Shown: positions 19,910 through 29,477, counted from the stretch's first letter. The stretch is 64,000 nucleotides of DNA from G958295935 sp965224235 (GCA_965224235.1 CBDCYP010000001.1:620001-684000), one strand, 5' to 3'. The notes: a model not told the origin generated them from the letters alone. Translations and numbers: made by a program.

Positions 19910-20284
19910 CGAGATTTTTCTCGCAGGCAAAGACGATAAACCGGCACTCAACCACCTGACCGTTGACGAAATCGCTGTCCTGCCGCGTGACCGCTGGGTG
20001 GCGCCGAGGAGTCGACGAAGACCCTGCTACCGCCGGTTCCGTCGAGAGCATCTCCGGGATTTCCTGGCACTGGCAGCTACTGTCTATCCCTAAAGAGCGA
20101 CCTCCCACCGGAAAAGTTCGCAGTACAGTACGCTCCGGCCCACCACGTCTTCAGAATAGCGTCTAGAGAAGAATTCAGCGGGCAGGCGGAACAGACGGGT
20201 TAGAAATCGCTCCGAATGGACGTACGATGGGGCATGGGCCGGAATCTCGGCCCATGCCCCATCGTCATAGCCCCTGCGCTGCGC
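19910..20284. other. No gene seen; strong hairpin inside
   Basis: No credible reading frame was found. The stretch holds the remains of the methylase region and an 18-bp hairpin at 20224-20265 close to the end of the following minus-strand gene. Confidence 0.5.
20224..20265. terminator. Perfect 18-bp hairpin at the end of the repeat-protein gene
   Basis: ACGATGGGGCATGGGCCG and its exact complement are separated by GAATCT. It lies 20 bp downstream of the minus-strand gene ending at 20285. No T run follows on either strand, so it is a possible terminator or mRNA-stabilising stem and not a classical intrinsic terminator. Confidence 0.55.
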
Positions 20285-21574
20285 TTAGGAGGCAGTGCAA
20301 CCGGTCACTGCGTGGGTTGCCCGGTCATAAGTACAAGTGCCTATTACTACATCCCCCACGCTCTCCCCATACCTATACCCATCCATCGTCGCTAAATCTG
20401 CTCGAGATGGCATGGGGCCCCCGCCTTTCTTCCCCCGAGACTCCCAAGCCGTGTAGCGCGAGTAGTACCCAAAAAACAGAGTCCTGCCGCGGGCGCTACC
20501 GTCGTAAGCATAGATGTCGCAGGATGTGCCACCGCAAGACACGCTGTACACGTCGCCGTCGCTCCCAAGGCATGCATGGCAGAGGCCCCGTATCAGATCG
20601 CAACTGCTGGGAACGGCCACGGCGGGCGGCGCTTGACGCACGGCCCTGGTTTTGAGGGCTGCTTGCTGCTTCTTGTATCTTTCCAGCCAGCCGTCGGGGT
20701 CCGTACAGCCGCGGGTGGCGAGGATGCCTCGGAACCGCGCCTCGTCGCTTCCCGCCGTAGCCAGACGTTCCACCGAATACTTGTGCTTCTCGCACACCGC
20801 GTCGTCATTGAGCAGCATAAGCGTAGACGGTATAGCAACCTCAACAGGCTTGGGCGCAGGGGCTGCCGGTTTGGCGGCGACCACGACCGGCTCGGCGGCA
20901 ACCACAACCGGCTCGGCGGCGACCACAACCGGCTCAGCGGCAACCACAACCGGCTCGGCGGCGACCACAACCGGCTCGGCGGCGACCACAACCGGCTCGG
21001 CGGCGACCACAACCGGCTCGGCGGCGACCACAACCGGCTCGGCGGCGACCACAACCGGCTCGGCGGCGACCACAACCGGCTCGGCGGCGACCACAACCGG
21101 CTCGGGCCTGGGCTGCGCATCGTCGTTTCGAATGGTCCCGAAGGCAGTGTCCTTGCCGACCACAACACCTGCCGGAAGAATGCCCTTGCGCGGGAAGATG
21201 CGCACACTGATGCGCTCGTCGGGCTCGTACTTGCTGTCCTGCGTAGTACTGATCCTGACGGTAGTGGATGTTCGTCTCGGCTTGATTTTCACATGGCCAG
21301 ACTGACCGCTCGGATAGTCCCCGTCCGACTCCTGAGCTTCCATTCCGGATACGCGCCACGCCATCTTGATCGGCTCCCGGATGGGCGTGGATACGCTTAC
21401 GGTGAACTCAAGGACGCCTCCCTCTTGTGCGCCGGCGTCCGCGATGGACACCGTAGGAGCGTCTGACGCTGCGGCAGGAGTTGCAGTCACCGTCATCACG
21501 ATCGCCAGCAACAGACCGAGCGCCAAGACTGCCCACAGCGCCGGTCGATGCATTCCGATCATTACATTCTTCAT
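20285..21574 (-). CDS. Secreted Calx-beta-like protein with EPVVVAA repeats
   Basis: The 429-aa protein has a signal peptide (hydrophobic PALWAVLALGLLLAIVMTVT, cut likely after AAAS). A Calx-beta-like domain follows (VSIADAGAQEGGVLEFTVSV through FGTIRNDD, about residues 40-135), then 11 copies of EPVVVAA and a Pro/Ala linker. The C-terminal ~180 residues are Cys-rich (CDLIRGLCHACLG, SVSCGGTSC). The repeat looks like a spacer between two folded extracellular domains. It probably acts at the cell surface, with unknown ligand. Monocistronic. Confidence 0.75.
   Translation of the reverse strand: MKNVMIGMHRPALWAVLALGLLLAIVMTVTATPAAASDAPTVSIADAGAQEGGVLEFTVSVSTPIREPIKMAWRVSGMEAQESDGDYPSGQSGHVKIKPRRTSTTVRISTTQDSKYEPDERISVRIFPRKGILPAGVVVGKDTAFGTIRNDDAQPRPEPVVVAAEPVVVAAEPVVVAAEPVVVAAEPVVVAAEPVVVAAEPVVVAAEPVVVAAEPVVVAAEPVVVAAEPVVVAAKPAAPAPKPVEVAIPSTLMLLNDDAVCEKHKYSVERLATAGSDEARFRGILATRGCTDPDGWLERYKKQQAALKTRAVRQAPPAVAVPSSCDLIRGLCHACLGSDGDVYSVSCGGTSCDIYAYDGSARGRTLFFGYYSRYTAWESRGKKGGGPMPSRADLATMDGYRYGESVGDVVIGTCTYDRATHAVTGCTAS
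20874..21105. repeat. 21-bp tandem repeat, 11 units
   Basis: Units of CCGGCTCGGCGGCGACCACAA encode EPVVVAA on the minus strand. Most units are identical and a few have single changes (GCAACC for GCGACC, CTCAGC for CTCGGC), so copy number is probably unstable. Confidence 0.95.
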
Positions 21575-21659
21575 TTTGGGTATTCTCTTTCATCTCCCTG
21601 TTTGTGGAAATCATACGCTCAACTATTGGGGGGCGTCGTCAAGTATCTGTACGGGTTAA

Positions 21660-22080
21660 CTACATATGAGACAGTGGGGCCGTGCCTTGGTGGCGCTGGA
21701 GAAGATACTCCAATGGCGTCCGATAGCCCGGCGATTGCCGGGGGCGTTCGGTGTTGTAGCGGCGCTCCCACCGGCGCTGAGCGGGCGTGAGCGGCGCTAC
21801 CGTCCACTCGCCCTCGTAGAACTCCTCCTGGTGTGTGGGTGGGCACGCTCCACATAGCCGTTCAACTTTGGCGAGTGGGGCGGCAGGACAAAGAGCCTGA
21901 TGCCCCGGTCCCGACACGCCTCCTCGAACTCCCCACAGAACTCGGACGTCGCGGACGTTGGAAGCTCAGTTACGACCTTCAGCGACTCCGCGAACGTGGA
22001 GCCGAACACACGGCACGAATACAAGGTCCGGGCGCTCAGGGGCTCCGACATGGGCCGGGGCGCGAGAGTGACGACCACGA
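21660..22080 (-). pseudogene. IS481-like transposase remnant (rve integrase domain)
   Basis: Two minus-strand frames cover the end of a DDE integrase: EFCGEFEEACRDRGIRLFVL then PPHSPKLNGYVERAH, and after a frame break EWTVAPLTPAQRRWERRYNT and PGYRTPLEYLLQ. The last catalytic Glu (in NGYVERAH) is present but the rest of the protein is missing. A typical member has 300-400 aa. No terminal repeats were found. Confidence 0.75.
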
Positions 22081-22157
22081 CGGGAACGCCTGCGTGAACG
22101 ACCGGGCCGCAGGTTTATACCCCCGTATGGGAAGAGTACGAATCGAAGGAGGTCAAG

Positions 22158-22556
22158 ATGCATGAACACGTCAGCAAGCTTGGCCGGCCGCGATGGCGCA
22201 GAATAGCTGCCGTTCTGTCAGCGGCCGCGTTCGCAATAGCTGTCCTGGCGGTCTACACGGCCCCGTCGGTACACGCCGCTCCGCCTCCCGGCGACTGTTG
22301 GGGTGGCGCCTTGTCTGACGACCCCCTTCACTTTTACGTTCTTGAGGAGGCTCAGAGGGCAGGCGTGATCGAGGTGACCGCGATCTACGAGGGTGGCGCA
22401 GCGCTCTACGTCTACCTGGCGCAGAGCGGTCCGGCGGGGCCTTTGCATAACTATTTTTGCTTTTGCAGAGTGATGGAAGTTCGCGGGAATGATGGAAGGG
22501 TTATGCAAGGGTCTCAGAATGCAGGATGCCGCTGGGATGGGTCTCGACGTTTATGA
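22158..22556 (+). CDS. Small secreted protein of unknown function
   Basis: The 132-aa protein has a clear signal peptide (RRIAAVLSAAAFAIAVLAVY, cut near SVHAA) and GAAGGAGGTC upstream of the ATG. The mature ~90 residues contain four cysteines (GDCWGG, FCFC, AGCRWDG), suggesting disulfides. No family is recognised. The 3' end overlaps the oppositely oriented repeat-protein gene by about 55 bp. Confidence 0.55.
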   Translation: MHEHVSKLGRPRWRRIAAVLSAAAFAIAVLAVYTAPSVHAAPPPGDCWGGALSDDPLHFYVLEEAQRAGVIEVTAIYEGGAALYVYLAQSGPAGPLHNYFCFCRVMEVRGNDGRVMQGSQNAGCRWDGSRRL

Positions 22557-23430
22557 CGGAACAGTTAATGTTCCGCGCCCAACCAGGTACTGAGGATGAA
22601 GGCGCAGCCGCGGCTGAGGAGCCCTGCTGCTCGGGGGCCTGCTGCGCCTGAGGCGGGTCGCTTTGCGGTTGGTCTGCGGGCTCCTGTGCCTGAGGCGGGT
22701 CGCTTTGCGGTTGGTCTGCGGGCGCCTGCGCCTGAGGCGGGTCGCTTTGCGGCTGGTCTGCGAGCGCCTGTGCCTGAGGCGGGTCGCTTTGCGGCTGGTC
22801 TGCGAGCGCCTGTGCCTGAGGCGGGTCGCTTTGCGGCTGGTCTGACGCTGGGGTCACCGATTTCTCCGCCTGAGACGCCTGTTCGAGGAGCGCTGTGCGA
22901 CAGTGGGTTCTGATCAGGCCGCTGAGAGAGTTCTCAAAGTCAATGCTGGAACAGTCAAGATCCCGCGCCCACCTGGGCGTTGCGGATGGCCGTGGTGCCG
23001 AGCGGGACTGCGGGGCAGCGGCTGGTGGGGATGACGGCTGCTGGAAGACCGAGCGCACCGAGCGCACCGAGCGGACCGAGCGGGCCTGTCGATTCTGAAA
23101 TGCGGGGAAACTACCGTAGTTATCAACGCATGGCCGCCCCCATCCCCCCGGTGCTGTGCCACCCAGGTGGGTGGGGACAAGTCCGAGGTCTGCAATCCTC
23201 TGGCGGGGGGCCTTTGTATTCCCAACCCAGACATTGCAGACGCCAGAGCTCCATTCGACTCTATCCAGCCGGCCACTCCAGCCCAAGTTATTCAGATAGT
23301 CGTCGAAGTCGGTGCACTCGGCCTGGGTAAGAGCGCGGCCCGATTGCGCATCAGCGGACTCCGTCGTAGCTCACAGCGCGGCGGCGACGCAGACAAGCAC
23401 GACGACAGGAACAATTATCAGTTTCCACAT
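22501..23430 (-). pseudogene. Secreted Pro/Gln-repeat protein with TGA after the signal peptide
   Basis: From an ATG at 23430 the frame gives a signal-like MWKLIIVPVVVLVCVAAAL, then a TGA at 23373-23371, then an open frame of about 290 codons to 22501. The mature part begins ALTQAECTDFDDYLNNLGWS, has a repeated RSV tract, and two related segments (WARDLDCSSIDFENSLSGLI and WARNINCSVINVETHPSGIL). These flank five 14-residue DQPQSDPPQAQALA units. The TGA removes the signal from the rest unless it is read through. An internal start at 23286 would yield a non-secreted form. Confidence 0.55.
22640..22850. repeat. 42-bp tandem repeat, about 5 units
   Basis: Units beginning CTGAGGCGGGTCGCTTTGCG encode the DQPQSDPPQAQALA repeats on the minus strand. 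The units are nearly identical. Confidence 0.9.
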
Positions 23431-23432
23431 TC

Positions 23433-23447
23433 GGGGGGGGGGGGGGG
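23433..23447. repeat. Run of 15 G, just upstream of a start codon on the minus strand
   Basis: On the minus strand this is C15 ending two bases before the ATG at 23430. It occupies the place of a ribosome site, so length changes could alter expression of the repeat protein. Confidence 0.9.
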
Positions 23448-23589
23448 CGCGGTTATTAGCGTGTTTCAGAAGTCCTTCGCACATTTTCGTGTCGAACGCC
23501 ATGCGACGAGATTCCCGTTTTCAGAGTCCTTTGCGTAACCTCGACACATGTCAATCTGAGCACATAGAAGAATCCAAGCCATCCAGACG

Positions 23590-23697
23590 GCATGCCCTGC
23601 CCCTCTTACCCAGACCCCTCGGCTTCGCTCGGGGTGACATGGACGGCATGCCCTGCCCTTCTTACCCAGCCCCTCGGCTTCGCTCGGGGTGACATGG
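23590..23697. repeat. ~50-60-bp repeats, left cluster
   Basis: Two units with the core CCTCGGCTTCGCTCGGGGTG followed by ACATGG and GGCATGCCC, preceded by CTCTTACCCAG. The same unit recurs right of the IS at 25380-25610, and related single copies occur inverted at 29583 and within both MITE types. No spacer pattern or leader of a CRISPR is present. Confidence 0.85.
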
Positions 23698-23708
23698 GCG
23701 GTACTCAG

Positions 23709-25347
23709 AGGCTGTGAGTTTTTTTGGGTTCTGTTGTTGTTAGGCGGCATGTTGGTGGCGGAAGGCGCCATTGGGAAGTTTCACCGGGGCGGGCGCTTGT
23801 TGAGGGAGGCAGAATTGCGGGACAGCATTGGCCGCTTTCCGGGCGAATTCACTAGGGAATCCGGATTGACTGGTCCGGAGCTTATCGGCTGTGCCTGCTT
23901 AACCCCCGTGTCTGCCTACGCCATGAACGCCTCCCAACGCAGGAGGTTGTGGGCCACGGCGACAAGGAGCATTACGCTGGTGATTTTGGCAAGTCCCCGT
24001 ACGTTGAATTGGCTCACTCCGTGAAGACGCACCTGGGCGTTCGTCCACTCGGCTACAGACGCCCGCTGCCTGTATATGGCTTTGGCCTCGCCGGTGGCCA
24101 TCCGTTGACGCCACCTTGCCACGTCCGGCCCGTCCCCGTAGCGGGGATCGTAACGCTCCCGTTCGGGCTTGTTCCGGGGCAACCTCACCGGCGCATACAC
24201 ACTCACCCCACGTTGCTCCAGAGCGGTGATGTCCTCCCGGGTAGCGAAGCCCCCGTCCATCAGGTAGGAGTCAGGGCGCCGGCCCGTCCGCCTGACCAGT
24301 TGTTCCTCCATGGGCGCCGCTTGCCCTGCGTCCGTACCCGACGATGTGACCCCTACTCCGACGATGATCCCGTTGGCGCTATCAGTGGCCAGTTCGATAT
24401 TGCAGGCTGGCCGGAAGCCGCCATCCGGCATCTTCATCACCGTTGCCTGGGGGTCTGTGGTGGATACCCGCGCCTTCGTAACCTTGGGACGCTGAGCCTT
24501 CGCCTTGGTGTGCTGTTGGCGTTCCTTCTTCGCTTGTGCCCGGGGCAAGTACGACAGCGCCTCCCGGACCCGTTCCTCCCGCTCTCGCGCCGCACGCTCC
24601 CGCGCCGCACGTTCACGCCGCGTCACACCGGAATCGGGACGCTCCCGCTCCTGCGCCAGCCGCTCCACCTGCGCCCGCGCCTCCTCCATGCACCTCTTCA
24701 ATCCCTGCGCGCCGCGAAAGGACGCGGCGCCGGTGCTCGCCCTCACCCGCATCCCGTCTTGAGCCACACGCTCCAGCAGGACCGCCCCTGCGGCCATCAG
24801 AGAACCTATGATCTGGGTCAAAAGGCCGTCCAGCGCCTCCTGGTGGGCTACCCGGAAGTCAGAGAGCATGTGATAGTTGACAGGTACGTTCCCCCTCATC
24901 CAGCGGTAGGCGTCGTGCTCTTCGCACAAACGCGCCAGCCGGCGGGCGCTCCCTATACCGTCAACCGTGGCCAGAAGCCACAACGCCAGCAGCGCTTTGG
25001 GGTCTGTCGTTGGGCGGCCTGGCCGGTTCTCCACCGCCTTGACCGGCGCATAAAAGGCCGACAGGTCCAACCTCTCCAAAAAGCTCCATATAACACGGGC
25101 CCGATGCTCTTGAGGCAACCGAGATTCCAGGTCCAATACCGCCCACTCAGGCTGATTCCGCACCGGCCGCAGCGCCCGGGCCTCACCCGGACTCGTTGGC
25201 GCAGGCGCTCGCTTCTCCTCGATGGCCGGAAGTTCAAACAGCGTCTCTTCACTCATGTGTTCACCTCGCCGATATGGCTGCCCAATATCGTTGTCCAGCA
25301 ATCAGCCTCTCAATACCATAGGAGCATAAATGATTTATTCACAGGCT
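23709..25347. mobile_element. Complete IS1182-type insertion sequence
   Basis: Imperfect ends AGGCTGTGAGTTT and AAATTCACAGGCT-like (right end TTATTCACAGGCT) enclose one transposase gene. CTCAG flanks both sides (23704-23708, 25348-25352). It was inserted inside a repeat array: joining the flanks recreates GGTACTCAGGGTGACATG, a unit present intact at 25360 and 25600. Confidence 0.8.
23916..25256 (-). CDS. IS1182-family transposase
   Basis: The frame from ATG 25256 (MSEETLFELP, preceded by GAGGTG) encodes 446 aa. It has the N-terminal DUF772-like region (RPTTDPKALLALWLLATVDG, YRWMRGNVPVNYHMLSDFRV), the first acid in VAQDGMRVRAS, a basic coiled middle (RRERAARERAAREREERV), DGG in YLMDGGFATREDI, and an ending IYRQRASVAEWTNAQVRLHG. 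It appears intact and potentially active. Confidence 0.92.
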   Translation of the reverse strand: MSEETLFELPAIEEKRAPAPTSPGEARALRPVRNQPEWAVLDLESRLPQEHRARVIWSFLERLDLSAFYAPVKAVENRPGRPTTDPKALLALWLLATVDGIGSARRLARLCEEHDAYRWMRGNVPVNYHMLSDFRVAHQEALDGLLTQIIGSLMAAGAVLLERVAQDGMRVRASTGAASFRGAQGLKRCMEEARAQVERLAQERERPDSGVTRRERAARERAAREREERVREALSYLPRAQAKKERQQHTKAKAQRPKVTKARVSTTDPQATVMKMPDGGFRPACNIELATDSANGIIVGVGVTSSGTDAGQAAPMEEQLVRRTGRRPDSYLMDGGFATREDITALEQRGVSVYAPVRLPRNKPERERYDPRYGDGPDVARWRQRMATGEAKAIYRQRASVAEWTNAQVRLHGVSQFNVRGLAKITSVMLLVAVAHNLLRWEAFMA

Positions 25348-25379
25348 CTCAGGGTGACATGAGCGGTACTCAGGGTGAC

Positions 25380-25610
25380 ATGGGGGCTCTCGGGGTGACA
25401 TGGAGTGAGGCATGCCCCGTACCTCTTACCCAGACCCCTCGGCTTCGCTCGGGGTGACATGAGCGGCATGCCCGGCCCCTCTTACCCAGACCCCTCGGCT
25501 TCGCTCGGGGTGACATGAGCGGTGCTCGGGGTGACATGGGCGGCATGCCCGGCCCCTCTTACCCAGACCCTTCGGCTTCGCACGGGGTGACATGAGCGGT
25601 ACTCAGGGTG
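25380..25610. repeat. ~50-60-bp repeats, right cluster
   Basis: At least three units with CTCTTACCCAGACCCCTCGG and CTTCGCTCGGGGTGACATG, interspersed with short GGTGACATG(A/G)GCGGTACTCAG pieces. It is continuous with the left cluster once the IS is removed. Confidence 0.85.
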
Positions 25611-27187
25611 ACATGGAGTGAGGAATCACCGGTTGGGGAGAGGAGTGAGGTGATGTTGACAAGGTTTTTGACCGGAACCGTCGCGCAGATTCCAAGGGTT
25701 TGCGAATTCACACTGCGGCCTCACTGGACGACGGAGGTTGCGGGTTCCGGTTTTCGCAGGGGTCCCCGGTCGGGTTCGGGGAAGACGGTTTGGTGGGTGC
25801 GGGTCCGCGATGGTGGTCGGGGGGGGCGGGGGATTTTGGCGCGTTGAAGCAACCCCGGTGGTGTTCCGGGGTTGCTTCGGTTGACAGTGTCTCTGTGGAC
25901 GTAACCGTGACCGGCTGAAGCCGAGAGGCGGTTTGTTTGGAAGGAGGTTTTCCTCTGTTGTCTTCTTCCGGACCGTGTGACAAGCGCACGGTATGGCGGT
26001 AACTACCCGCCAGTTACAGACGGCCGTAAGGCCGCATGAGAAGACGATATTTCGGCTCTTCACCCGCGCCCCGGTTGAATTGGGCGCGTTCGGGCAATGA
26101 AACAGACGCGTTGCTTCCGGTTTTCGGCTTGTTCTCCGAGGCGAACTCCGGTCGCATCCCTGAGTCACACTCACGTGCGACCTTTAACGGGCCCCGGGCC
26201 ACCAAGGCCAGGGTTGGCCGCCACGCCTACGTAGGCGGCATGTCAAAGTCGTTCCCTTCCCCATTCGGCTGCGCAGCCGGGGGCGTGGGAATCCGTGTTT
26301 CACCCGCGCCCTCCTTCCAAAGGCGGACGCTTCCTTTCTCAGTTGCAACGGGCTTTAACACGAGGTGAGGTTTACCCCGACGCTGGCCAGAGTTGTCCCC
26401 CGTTGCATTCCGATGGGGTTGGTTGGCATGGACATCGTTTATCGAAACGACTTATGTTGATATTAGAACGTGTGTTCTGGTTTGTAAACAGGGGGATGGC
26501 ACGGATTTGTGTGAGGCCCCTCGCCCTCCGGGCTGCGGCATTCACCGGAATGACATGTCCCCTCTCCCGCGAGCGGGAGAGGGGACTTCTGAAACAGGCT
26601 CTTTAAGAGGGTGTTTCACAAGACCCCTCACTGTCTTTCCGGACTTCGCAGGAACGACGGTGTGGAGTTGGACGCTCCCGTTGACGGTAGTGGCCAGCGA
26701 CGAGAACGGCGGTTCGGCTACGGCCTGGGTGACGGTCACCGTAACCGACATGGACGAGAATAGTGCGCCCGCGTCAGAGACTATGACGCGGCGCATCTTT
26801 GAGAATGTTTCAAATGTCCCCCTCCCAACTGTGGGAGAGGGTTACGGTGAGGGCGCAGTGCGAACACGTTGGAACTTGGGTTCTATGCGGCGAATCCGGT
26901 TGACGAACGTGACACCCTCACATCAATCCCCCCGCTGAGGAGGAAGAGGCAGTTGAGTGGAGTTTATGAAACGGGCTCCTTCGGCTGCCCCGATCCCCAT
27001 TGTCATCGGGAACATGGAGGAAACGGGCAGGCAGCAGAGAGCCTGTTCGCGTTGAAGCCGGCAGCCCAGCCACCCAATCCATCAACGAATCAGTTGACAT
27101 CTTCTGGATTGACTGTGCTGCGTTCCGCTCCATTTCTGTGCGGCGGTCGAGGGAGTAAGAGTCCGTAAATGCTGGTGTGAACAGGCT
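25611..27187. other. 1.6 kb with no convincing gene; cadherin-like relics
   Basis: No frame has coding character. Two short relics of cadherin/Calx-type domains are readable: VDSVSVDVTVTG near 25880-25918, and VVASDENGGSATAWVTVTVT near 26690-26750 followed by DMDEN. Between them, 25950-26400 contains short palindromes (AACTACCCGCCAGTTACA, CGGCCGTAAGGCCG) and a run rich in paired GC segments, which could be a structured RNA or simply decayed sequence. Confidence 0.4.
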
Positions 27188-28105
27188 CTACTCGAACTCC
27201 GCCCAGAGGGACTTGGCGTAGTCGATGCTTTGACCGTCATGGTGGAACTGGTCGCCGGCCATGACGCCTTCGATGGCCATGTATCCGGAGTATCCTGCGC
27301 TGGCCATGGCGGATATCGCGAATCGGTAGTCGATCTCGCCCGTCGGTATGTTGGTCCTGACGTACACGGCCCGGTGGTTCTCGGGATGGTGGACGCGGTA
27401 CATGTTCTTGCAGTGCCAATACTTCGACACCGGCGCCAGAGCTACTATCGCTTCCTCCATCGTCTCTTCCGGCTCGTCGTAGCACCAGTAGATATTGCCC
27501 AGGTCCGGATTGATTCCGAAGTTTGAGCGGTCCACCATTTCGTGAGTAAGCAGCGCCGACCAGGAATTGTCCACGAGCGAGTTTTGATGCACCTCGATGG
27601 TGATCTCCACGTCCAGGTCCGCTGCGACGTCGCAACCGGCCTGGAGGGCCTCGGCCAACGTTTCGTAGTCCTTCATCGTGCCTTCCCGCGAGCCGTCCTG
27701 AGAACGCCGCATACCGGTATTTGCCATGGGCGTAATCGTCGGGTAGCGGTTTGGCGTGCTCAGCGCGCCGTTGACCACTTCCGCCCCGGTGATGCCTGCC
27801 GCCCGCACCATGCGGATCATCCGTTCCAGATTGTCCTCGGCATATCGGGCATTTGTCAGCGAACCGCCGCTCCGTATGGCTCCTATGGGAAGACCGGCAT
27901 CCGCCAGTCGCTTGCCAAAATCGGCAATGGCAGCCTCATCCTCATCGAACGTTTCGATCACGTCCGAGCCGAGTTCGAGCGAGTCGAAACCCATGTCGCG
28001 CACCCGGCCGAGGAAATCGTCCGTGTAGGCGTCTGGTGAGAGGTCCCACGTGTTCCGGCTGTCCGGAAAAAGGGTGAATCGTCGGTGCGCGTAGCAGTAC
28101 CTCAT
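27188..28105 (-). CDS. Sugar phosphate isomerase/epimerase (AP-endonuclease-2 TIM barrel)
   Basis: The 305-aa protein has the xylose-isomerase-like barrel pattern: FDSLELGSDV, a central ITIEVHQNSLVD (metal-binding Glu), FGINPDLGNIYW (Asp), KYWHCKNMYRVHH (His), and GEIDYRFAISAMASAGYSGYMAIEG (final Glu). Such enzymes isomerise or dehydrate sugars and sugar acids with a divalent metal. It is divergent from the enolase-superfamily gene at 28302, and the two probably share a catabolic pathway and regulation. The substrate cannot be read from sequence. Confidence 0.85.
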   Translation of the reverse strand: MRYCYAHRRFTLFPDSRNTWDLSPDAYTDDFLGRVRDMGFDSLELGSDVIETFDEDEAAIADFGKRLADAGLPIGAIRSGGSLTNARYAEDNLERMIRMVRAAGITGAEVVNGALSTPNRYPTITPMANTGMRRSQDGSREGTMKDYETLAEALQAGCDVAADLDVEITIEVHQNSLVDNSWSALLTHEMVDRSNFGINPDLGNIYWCYDEPEETMEEAIVALAPVSKYWHCKNMYRVHHPENHRAVYVRTNIPTGEIDYRFAISAMASAGYSGYMAIEGVMAGDQFHHDGQSIDYAKSLWAEFE

Positions 28106-28301
28106 GACGTGAAGCTTCCTTGCCCAAATGTTGTGTCCAGTGTGTTACACCCCGCCCGGGTATGGCTCGCCATGCCATAAAGAGGCGCGGCGTTTCGGAG
28201 TGTAGCAGCCGGAACAGCCGTTTATCCTGCGCGCGATGACGTGTACGATGCCGCCATCGCGGCTAAGGCCCACCCGCGAATAGCCATAAGGACTTTCGAA
28301 A

Positions 28302-29477
28302 TTGAAGATCACCGATCTGCGCGTCTATCTAACCAGAGCAGTTGAAAACAGGACATGGGTGTTCGTTGAAGTCGACACCGACGAGGGGATAACCGGTGTC
28401 GGAGAATCCACCAACTCCGGCGGCGGGGGCGCGCACATAGTTGGGCGCGGTTACGAAATCCTGAAGGAGGATCTGGACTATTCAGACTTCGCTGACGGCA
28501 TTGTGGGGGACGATCCGAACCACATCGAGATGATCTGGAACAAGGTGTACCGGAGATTCGGGACGTTGGGCAGCCGCGGCCTCGGCACTACGCTTTGCGC
28601 CGGGCTGGACATGGCGCTGTGGGACATCAAGGGCAAGGCTCTTGGCAGACCGGTGTACGACCTGTTGGGCGGGCCGGTGCGTGACGACGTCAGGCTGTAC
28701 AGTCATCCGGCCAGTCCGGACGACATTGATGCGTGCGTCGCCGACGCCAAGCGGCAGGTGGCCGCAGGGTACAAGGCGCTCAAGACCGACCCGTTTTCTG
28801 TGGAAATGGGCAAGCATCATCGCCGCTATCTCGACGGCAAGATCTCCGCTTCAGGCCGCGCATACTCGCTCGACGTGATGGCGGCGCTCCGCGAGGCGGT
28901 CGGCCCGGACATCGAATTACTGATCGACGCGCACGGGAATTTTGACGTCGCCACTGCGACCGATCTTTGCAACAAGATGATGCCTTACGACATCACGTGG
29001 TTCGAGGAGCCGCTGCAACCCGAAAGCACCGAGGCTTTGAGGCAACTGAAATCAAACACAGACATGCCTCTATGCATCGGCGAACGCAAATTCAATCGCT
29101 GGGATTTTGTGCCGATTCTCTCCGAGGGTCTGGTCAATTTCATCATGCCGGACATCTGCTGGAGCGGCGGGATATCCGAAATGAAAAAGATGGCAATCCT
29201 TGCCGAGTCCTTCTACATACCAATCTCGCCCCATGATGCGAGCGGCGCTTTCAACGTGATCTCAGGCGCCCAGGTAATGATCACCGTGCCGAACTTTTAT
29301 CGCCTCGAAATGAACGACAACACCGTCGGGGGGTACAACTCCGTCCTTACCGAACCGCTGGATATCCGCGACGGCCATCTCGTGCTTCCGGACAGGCCCG
29401 GACTCGGGTACGAGTTGGATCATGACTTCATCGCCGCGCATCCCGACCCGGACTGGGAACGAATGCACGGTCGATAG
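28302..29477 (+). CDS. Mandelate racemase / muconate lactonizing-type enzyme (enolase superfamily)
   Basis: The 391-aa protein starts at TTG 28302 (MKITDLRVYLTRAVENRTWV). The capping domain has GVGESTNSGG. The barrel shows YKALKTDPF (Lys), LLIDAHGNFD (Asp, first metal ligand), WFEEPLQPE (Glu), CIGERKFNRWDF (Glu) and ISPHDASGAFNV (catalytic His). The His in PHDASG and the GE pair suggest the mandelate-racemase/sugar-acid dehydratase branch. Likely substrate is a sugar acid. The divergent isomerase-like gene fits a short sugar-acid pathway. Confidence 0.9.
   Translation: MKITDLRVYLTRAVENRTWVFVEVDTDEGITGVGESTNSGGGGAHIVGRGYEILKEDLDYSDFADGIVGDDPNHIEMIWNKVYRRFGTLGSRGLGTTLCAGLDMALWDIKGKALGRPVYDLLGGPVRDDVRLYSHPASPDDIDACVADAKRQVAAGYKALKTDPFSVEMGKHHRRYLDGKISASGRAYSLDVMAALREAVGPDIELLIDAHGNFDVATATDLCNKMMPYDITWFEEPLQPESTEALRQLKSNTDMPLCIGERKFNRWDFVPILSEGLVNFIMPDICWSGGISEMKKMAILAESFYIPISPHDASGAFNVISGAQVMITVPNFYRLEMNDNTVGGYNSVLTEPLDIRDGHLVLPDRPGLGYELDHDFIAAHPDPDWERMHGR

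Noticed and set aside
20874..21105. Regular 21-bp repeats considered as CRISPR
   Set aside because: The units are directly adjacent without spacers and keep a reading frame.
20576..21466. Plus-strand frame with GGDHNRL repeats
   Set aside because: It is the complement of the EPVVVAA repeat of the secreted protein, which has a signal peptide and a recognisable domain.
23371..23373. TGA in the signal-peptide protein considered as selenocysteine
   Set aside because: It lies at a signal cleavage site with no Cys role expected, and the only nearby hairpin would put its loop about 10 nt downstream, too close for a bacterial SECIS.
23949..25457. Plus-strand frame of 502 aa through the IS1182 element
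   Set aside because: It is antisense to an intact transposase and continues past the IS end into repeats, so no gene is likely.
25380..25610. Repeats at 23590 and 25400 considered as a CRISPR array
   Set aside because: Between the units there are related short pieces and no unique spacers of constant length. No cas genes are near.
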